Source of the DNA: Alphaproteobacteria bacterium
GTDB taxonomy: Bacteria > Pseudomonadota > Alphaproteobacteria > Rickettsiales > Rickettsiaceae
NCBI GenBank assembly: GCA_030430995.1
Contig: JAUIKA010000035.1
Span: 1-9,284, forward strand
DNA length: 9,284 nucleotides
Direction of reading: 5' to 3'
Positions within the stretch are counted from its first letter, which is position 1. Every line of letters begins with the position of its first letter. The position numbers and the translations under genes were made by a program. The notes below the pieces were generated by a model, which was given only the letters and a program-made list of their open reading frames with translations, did not search any database and was not told the DNA's origin. Shown one piece after another: positions 5,881 through 9,284 of the stretch.

Positions 5881-7569
5881 CTATACCATATAGTTGTTAG
5901 ATCTGATATAAGACTTTACCCGGTAGGTATCGCTATCACTAACTCCTAATACTTTCATGACAGTAGCTGCTAACTCTAGCCCTGCTTCATAACTATGTGG
6001 GACTATAATTGTAGCGCCTGATTCATAAAACTCTGTTTCTTTTTCTAAAGTTTTAGTTCTTACAATTATTGTAATTTCAGGAAAGTTTTTTGATATAATC
6101 TTAGTTGCTTTTAAAGCTGTAATATAATTTTCTATTGTTACAACAATTGCTTTTGCTCTATTAGCGCCTAGCGCTAATATCGTAGAAAGTTGTGTTATAT
6201 CACCGCATACAACTGAATATCCATCTTCAGTTTCTTTTTTACAAGTATCTTCTATAATATCTACTCCTATATATGCATAGCTATGCTCACTAAATACATT
6301 TGCAACCATTTTTCCAGTAGCTCCGAAGCCAGCTATAATAATATGGTTTCTCATATCTGCAGTTGTTCTGCGTATATGGTTGTTTGGGCTAGTAATATCA
6401 TCTTTATTGAGATGTATATTTATTTTTTTACCTATTATTGCAAGCAATGGAGTTATAGCCATAGAGCATGTTACAGTGGTCATTAATATATTGCTCAGGT
6501 ATGGGTCTATTACACCTTTCTTAGATGCTAATTTAAATAAAATGAAAGCAAGCTCCCCGCCCTGGGAAAGTAATAGGCCAGATTGTATTGCAATCCCTTT
6601 ATTCATACCAAAGCACAGGCATAAACCTGTTATAATAATAGCTTTAACAGCTACTAAACATGCTGTAGAGCCTAATATTATCCATAATTTATTATATATT
6701 TCTATTACATCTATTGTCATTCCTACAGACATAAAAAATAAACCAAGCAACAAACCCTTGAACGGGTAGATACTTTCTTCAGCTTGCTGCCTGAACTCAG
6801 TTTCTGCTACTAATACTCCTGCAACAAACGCTCCCAGAGCTAATGATAGATTAAAATATTCGGTACCCCATGCACTGGACAGAACTATAAGAAGAGTAGT
6901 TGCTATAAAAATCTCATTAACACCTGATGGACTGTCCAAAGATATCATGGATAGCAAAGGTCTTAGAAACATTCTACCAGCTACAAATATCACAGCAAGT
7001 ACAAGAATAGCCTGGCCAAAAGATTTTGCAACAGCCTCTAATACATTAATAGTATTACCTTCTGCAAGTAAAGGCACTATGACTAGTAAAGGAACCACTA
7101 TAAAATCTTGCTGAATTAATATACCAAGGCTAACGCGCCCTAATTGTGTGGATTGTGATTTTAACTCCTCTAGAACTTGTAATACAATTGCGGTAGATGA
7201 GAGGGCAAGGCCTCCGCCGATAATTAAAATAGTATTAATATTTTTTGTAAAAAATAAGCTAGCAAGGGCCACTACAATAGCAGTAATTATTATCTGCAAC
7301 GAACCTAAACCGAATACATATTGACGCATTGCTTTTAGCCTTTCAAAAGAGAGCTCTAAACCAATAGCAAATAATAAAAATACTATACCAAACTCTGCAA
7401 GGAAGCTTATACTTTCTGACATTATTAACTTATAGCCATGGTCACCTATTACCATACCTGCTACTAAGTAACCAAGCACAGGGCTTAGTTTTAATTTTTT
7501 AAATAGCATTACAACAAATACGGCTGCGCTAAGCAAAACTATTATTTGTAGAAGTATATTGTTATGCAA
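5881..7569 (-). CDS. Kef-type cation:proton antiporter (CPA2 family) with RCK domain
   Basis: This 562-residue inner-membrane protein follows the KefB/KefC plan. Residues 1-385 form the Na+/H+-exchanger domain with about 12 hydrophobic segments, including SPVLGYLVAGMVIGDHG near 29-45, the IGLEL motif at 69-73, a QQD motif at 153-155 (HQD or FQD in relatives) carrying the transport aspartate, and LLSQGGELAF at 333-342. Residues about 408-525 form a TrkA-N/RCK Rossmann domain with the dinucleotide loop GFGATG (414-419), an acidic end-of-strand residue (D437) and CGD at 455-457. The long C-terminal extension of E. coli KefC is largely absent. The family exchanges K+ or Na+ for H+ and is gated through the RCK domain, usually by nucleotide or redox state. 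The first codon is TTG at 7569; an in-frame TAA lies nine bases upstream and the next ATG would remove TM1, so a non-ATG start is likely. Confidence 0.9.
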   Translation of the reverse strand: MHNNILLQIIVLLSAAVFVVMLFKKLKLSPVLGYLVAGMVIGDHGYKLIMSESISFLAEFGIVFLLFAIGLELSFERLKAMRQYVFGLGSLQIIITAIVVALASLFFTKNINTILIIGGGLALSSTAIVLQVLEELKSQSTQLGRVSLGILIQQDFIVVPLLVIVPLLAEGNTINVLEAVAKSFGQAILVLAVIFVAGRMFLRPLLSMISLDSPSGVNEIFIATTLLIVLSSAWGTEYFNLSLALGAFVAGVLVAETEFRQQAEESIYPFKGLLLGLFFMSVGMTIDVIEIYNKLWIILGSTACLVAVKAIIITGLCLCFGMNKGIAIQSGLLLSQGGELAFILFKLASKKGVIDPYLSNILMTTVTCSMAITPLLAIIGKKINIHLNKDDITSPNNHIRRTTADMRNHIIIAGFGATGKMVANVFSEHSYAYIGVDIIEDTCKKETEDGYSVVCGDITQLSTILALGANRAKAIVVTIENYITALKATKIISKNFPEITIIVRTKTLEKETEFYESGATIIVPHSYEAGLELAATVMKVLGVSDSDTYRVKSYIRSNNYMV

Positions 7570-7601
7570 AATATATTACTATAGAAAACTATTGCTGTAA
7601 T

Positions 7602-7746
7602 CTTACCAAAATTTTAGTAAGCTTGCAAAAACTAATATAGTAAGTATTCAAATAATATTAGAAAAAAATAAGGTTATATGTTTTAAAGCTAGATATTACT
7701 AAATATCCATGCAAATTTTATTAAATTTTTTATGGTAAGTTTGCAA
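7602..7746. repeat. Palindrome and direct repeats in the divergent spacer upstream of the antiporter
   Basis: The 273-base spacer between the antiporter and the plus-strand ORFs has a 20-base near-perfect palindrome at 7602-7621 (CTTACCAAAATTTTAGTAAG, one mismatched pair). Overlapping it starts the first of three related direct repeats: AGTAAGCTTGCAA (7616-7628), AGTAAGTATTCAA (7639-7651) and GGTAAGTTTGCAA (7734-7746). The first two are 23 bases apart, close to two helical turns. This arrangement is compatible with an operator controlling the antiporter, the plus-strand unit, or both. No protein partner can be named. Confidence 0.4.
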
Positions 7747-7782
7747 TATAAATTAATATATTACTGTGATTGAATATGTATT

Positions 7783-8538
7783 ATGCATCCATAAAGATAT
7801 TTAACTGCTACAATAATAGTTATTAACCTCTTATTATTTTCCGTGTCAATAGACTTACTAAACATAAAAAGCTATGCCATTTCAGCATTATGGGAGTCGC
7901 GATCCAATTCTATGGTTGCTTTATCTGATTGTTATATAAAGGGAGTTAAGTTAACAAAAGCTAGATCTGCTACAACTAAGAGTTTATTAGGATCTAGTAT
8001 TGATAACCTATATAAAGGCTTAAAGTTATTATACAAGATTTTATGCTTATCTGAGTAATTAATCCCAATATTGATAGATATGAACGCAATTATTGAAACA
8101 AATGAGTATTATGTATTAGATTCTACTATATATATTTATAAGAGTAGAATAGATGCACTTATATTATTAGTAATAGATAGAAGAAACGAATTGAGAGTGA
8201 TACTAAATAAATTATTCTCAATCGTAACAGATTTACTTGAATCTATAAGAAACCTTTCTATATTCACTGACTCTCAATGTAAAATACAGGAAAAAATAGA
8301 CCGTATAAAAAGCACAGCTATGTTTGATGAGAGGTTAATGTGGAAAAACATCAGGTCTGGCATTACTTTAGCGGTAAATACTATATATATGGAAGATTCT
8401 GAGATGGGTATAGGCTTAGTAGCTACATCAATATTATTTGTAAAAACTATTAAAACAAGATTCAGGCATTTATGTGCGGAGGATATGAACAAAATTTATA
8501 ATTCATATACTCCATATAAAACTTTAATTTTAGAATAA
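7783..8538 (+). pseudogene. Unidentified membrane-anchored or exported protein gene, split by stop codons
   Basis: Two ORFs, 7843-8058 (GTG start, 71 aa) and 8071-8538 (TTG, or ATG at 8080; 152-155 aa), lie in the same frame and are separated by one TAA (8056-8058) plus four sense codons. Upstream in the same frame an ATG at 7783 is followed three codons later by TAA (7792-7794), after which the translation has a hydrophobic signal-like run (TATIIVINLLLFSV). Removing the two stops gives one 251-residue chain with an N-terminal signal anchor and a long helical, Lys/Ile/Leu-rich body, including hydrophobic patches near IYKSRIDALILLVI and GIGLVATSILFV. No family is recognised. The C-terminal 152 residues are undamaged and could still be made. 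It converges on ctrA with 34 bases between. Confidence 0.5.
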
Positions 8539-8572
8539 AAGAATTTTACTAAAACACCTAAGCTATTATGTT

Positions 8573-9265
8573 CTATTCAGCGCTTTCATTCCTACCTTTT
8601 AAAGAGTACCCGATTCCCCATATAGTTTCTATCAGATCTTTTTTGTTAGAGGATGCATCCACTAACTTCTTTCTTAATTTGCAAACAAAAACATCTATGA
8701 TTTTTATATCAGGCTCATCTATACCGCTATATAATTCATCTAAAAGATCTTTCTTACTTAAAACTTGCCCCTTTTTCATAGCAAGTATTTTTAATATGCT
8801 ATATTCTTTATTTGTAAGGTCTATATGATTCCCCTCAACTGTGACTATATTAGAGTCTAGGTTGATTTCTAAATCATTAATTCTTATGATTGACTCTGAA
8901 TAACCCTTAAATCTACGCACAATTGCTTCTACTCTTGCAAGAAGTTCTCCATTGTTAAAAGGTTTTGTTACATAATCATCGGCGCCAAGGCCAAATGCTC
9001 TTACTTTCTTTTCTGGTGCATCAATACCGGAGAGTATCATTACTGGTACTTTTATATTAGCGGCTCTAAGTCTTAGTAAAACCTCATATCCATCTACATC
9101 AGGTAACATTAAATCTAATATTACAAGTTCGTAAGAATGAACTTTTCCAATTTTTGCTCCTTCAGACCCAAGGCTTACAGTATCACAAATAATTCCCTTA
9201 GAAGCCAAGACCAACTCAACGGAACGTGCTGTTGTTGGGTCATCTTCTACTATCAATACTTTCAT
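8573..9265 (-). CDS. ctrA: Cell-cycle response regulator CtrA
   Basis: This is a 230-residue OmpR-class response regulator. The receiver domain (1-118) has the acidic pair D8-D9 (VEDDPTTA), phospho-acceptor D51 (VILDLMLPD), the switch residue S79 (MILSG) and K101 (VTKPF). The C-terminal winged-helix domain (about 125-224) contains LTNKEYSILKIL and a recognition segment, DEPDIKIIDVFVCKLRKKL at about 183-201, that is nearly identical to Caulobacter CtrA (DEPELKIIDVFICKLRKKL), followed by IETIWGIGYSL. Length matches the family (231 in Caulobacter). CtrA, phosphorylated through CckA-ChpT, controls cell-cycle, division and envelope genes in alphaproteobacteria and is kept in reduced Rickettsiales genomes. 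The ATG at 9265 is the natural start; only 19 bases of upstream sequence are in the window. The cckA and chpT genes are not nearby. Confidence 0.97.
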   Translation of the reverse strand: MKVLIVEDDPTTARSVELVLASKGIICDTVSLGSEGAKIGKVHSYELVILDLMLPDVDGYEVLLRLRAANIKVPVMILSGIDAPEKKVRAFGLGADDYVTKPFNNGELLARVEAIVRRFKGYSESIIRINDLEINLDSNIVTVEGNHIDLTNKEYSILKILAMKKGQVLSKKDLLDELYSGIDEPDIKIIDVFVCKLRKKLVDASSNKKDLIETIWGIGYSLKGRNESAE

Positions 9266-9284
9266 TTTTTAATCATTGTTAATT

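Noticed and set aside
5870..5890. TATAG/CTATA inverted repeat around the antiporter stop codon as a terminator
   Set aside because: The stem is only five AT pairs with a seven-base loop and no T-run follows on the minus strand. No convincing intrinsic terminator was found anywhere in the window.
9269..9282. TTAA-N6-TTAA just upstream of ctrA, resembling a CtrA box
   Set aside because: The CtrA consensus needs a seven-base spacer (TTAA-N7-TTAA). In DNA this AT-rich such pairs are common, and only 19 bases of the upstream region are visible.
1..9284. tRNA, rRNA, CRISPR arrays or riboswitches
   Set aside because: No cloverleaf with TTCRA-type loop, no regular repeat-spacer pattern and no GC-rich structured leader was seen.

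Overview
This is an AT-rich window that reads like the genome of an obligate intracellular alphaproteobacterium, most likely in or near Rickettsiales. The reasons are an unmistakable CtrA-type response regulator, a ProP-like MFS carrier, a stand-alone SpoT-type HD fragment, an eroded IS982-type transposase, and a large share of decayed coding sequence. This lineage call is inference from gene content and composition; no search was run.

Layout. Positions 1-551 (+) hold the 3' end of a Gly/Ser/Asn-rich protein and a small protein with a signal peptide. Positions 582-1811 (-) hold an IscS/NifS-type cysteine desulfurase with all key catalytic residues, an N-terminus that looks like a secretion signal and an atypical C-terminus. 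Positions 1986-2615 (+) hold a (p)ppGpp-hydrolase-type HD domain interrupted by an in-frame TGA. It overlaps the end of a convergent MFS transporter (2598-3884, -).

Positions 3940-5820 look non-coding at first sight but contain a graveyard, all on the minus strand. There are three short ORFs (A 3944-4165, C 5307-5513, B 5567-5698) that appear to be diverged copies of one small protein. A and B are each preceded by a nearly identical extended -10 promoter and by a second shared upstream block. Between them lie an IS982-family transposase remnant (about 4509-4854) and a broken unidentified gene (about 4855-5306). A 13-bp inverted repeat (4457-4469 / 5275-5287) brackets that middle part.

Positions 5881-7569 (-) encode a KefB/KefC-type monovalent cation:proton antiporter with an RCK (NAD-binding) domain. 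Upstream lies a repeat- and palindrome-rich divergent spacer. Positions 7783-8538 (+) hold two unidentified ORFs in the same frame, separated by a single TAA and preceded by another TAA, probably one decaying gene. Positions 8573-9265 (-) encode CtrA.

The intact genes (desulfurase, MFS, Kef, CtrA) do not form one operon; each seems to be an independent unit separated by decayed material. The points most worth following are the signal-peptide-like cysteine desulfurase, the promoter-linked small-ORF family, and the HD gene whose restart ORF still keeps all four metal ligands.
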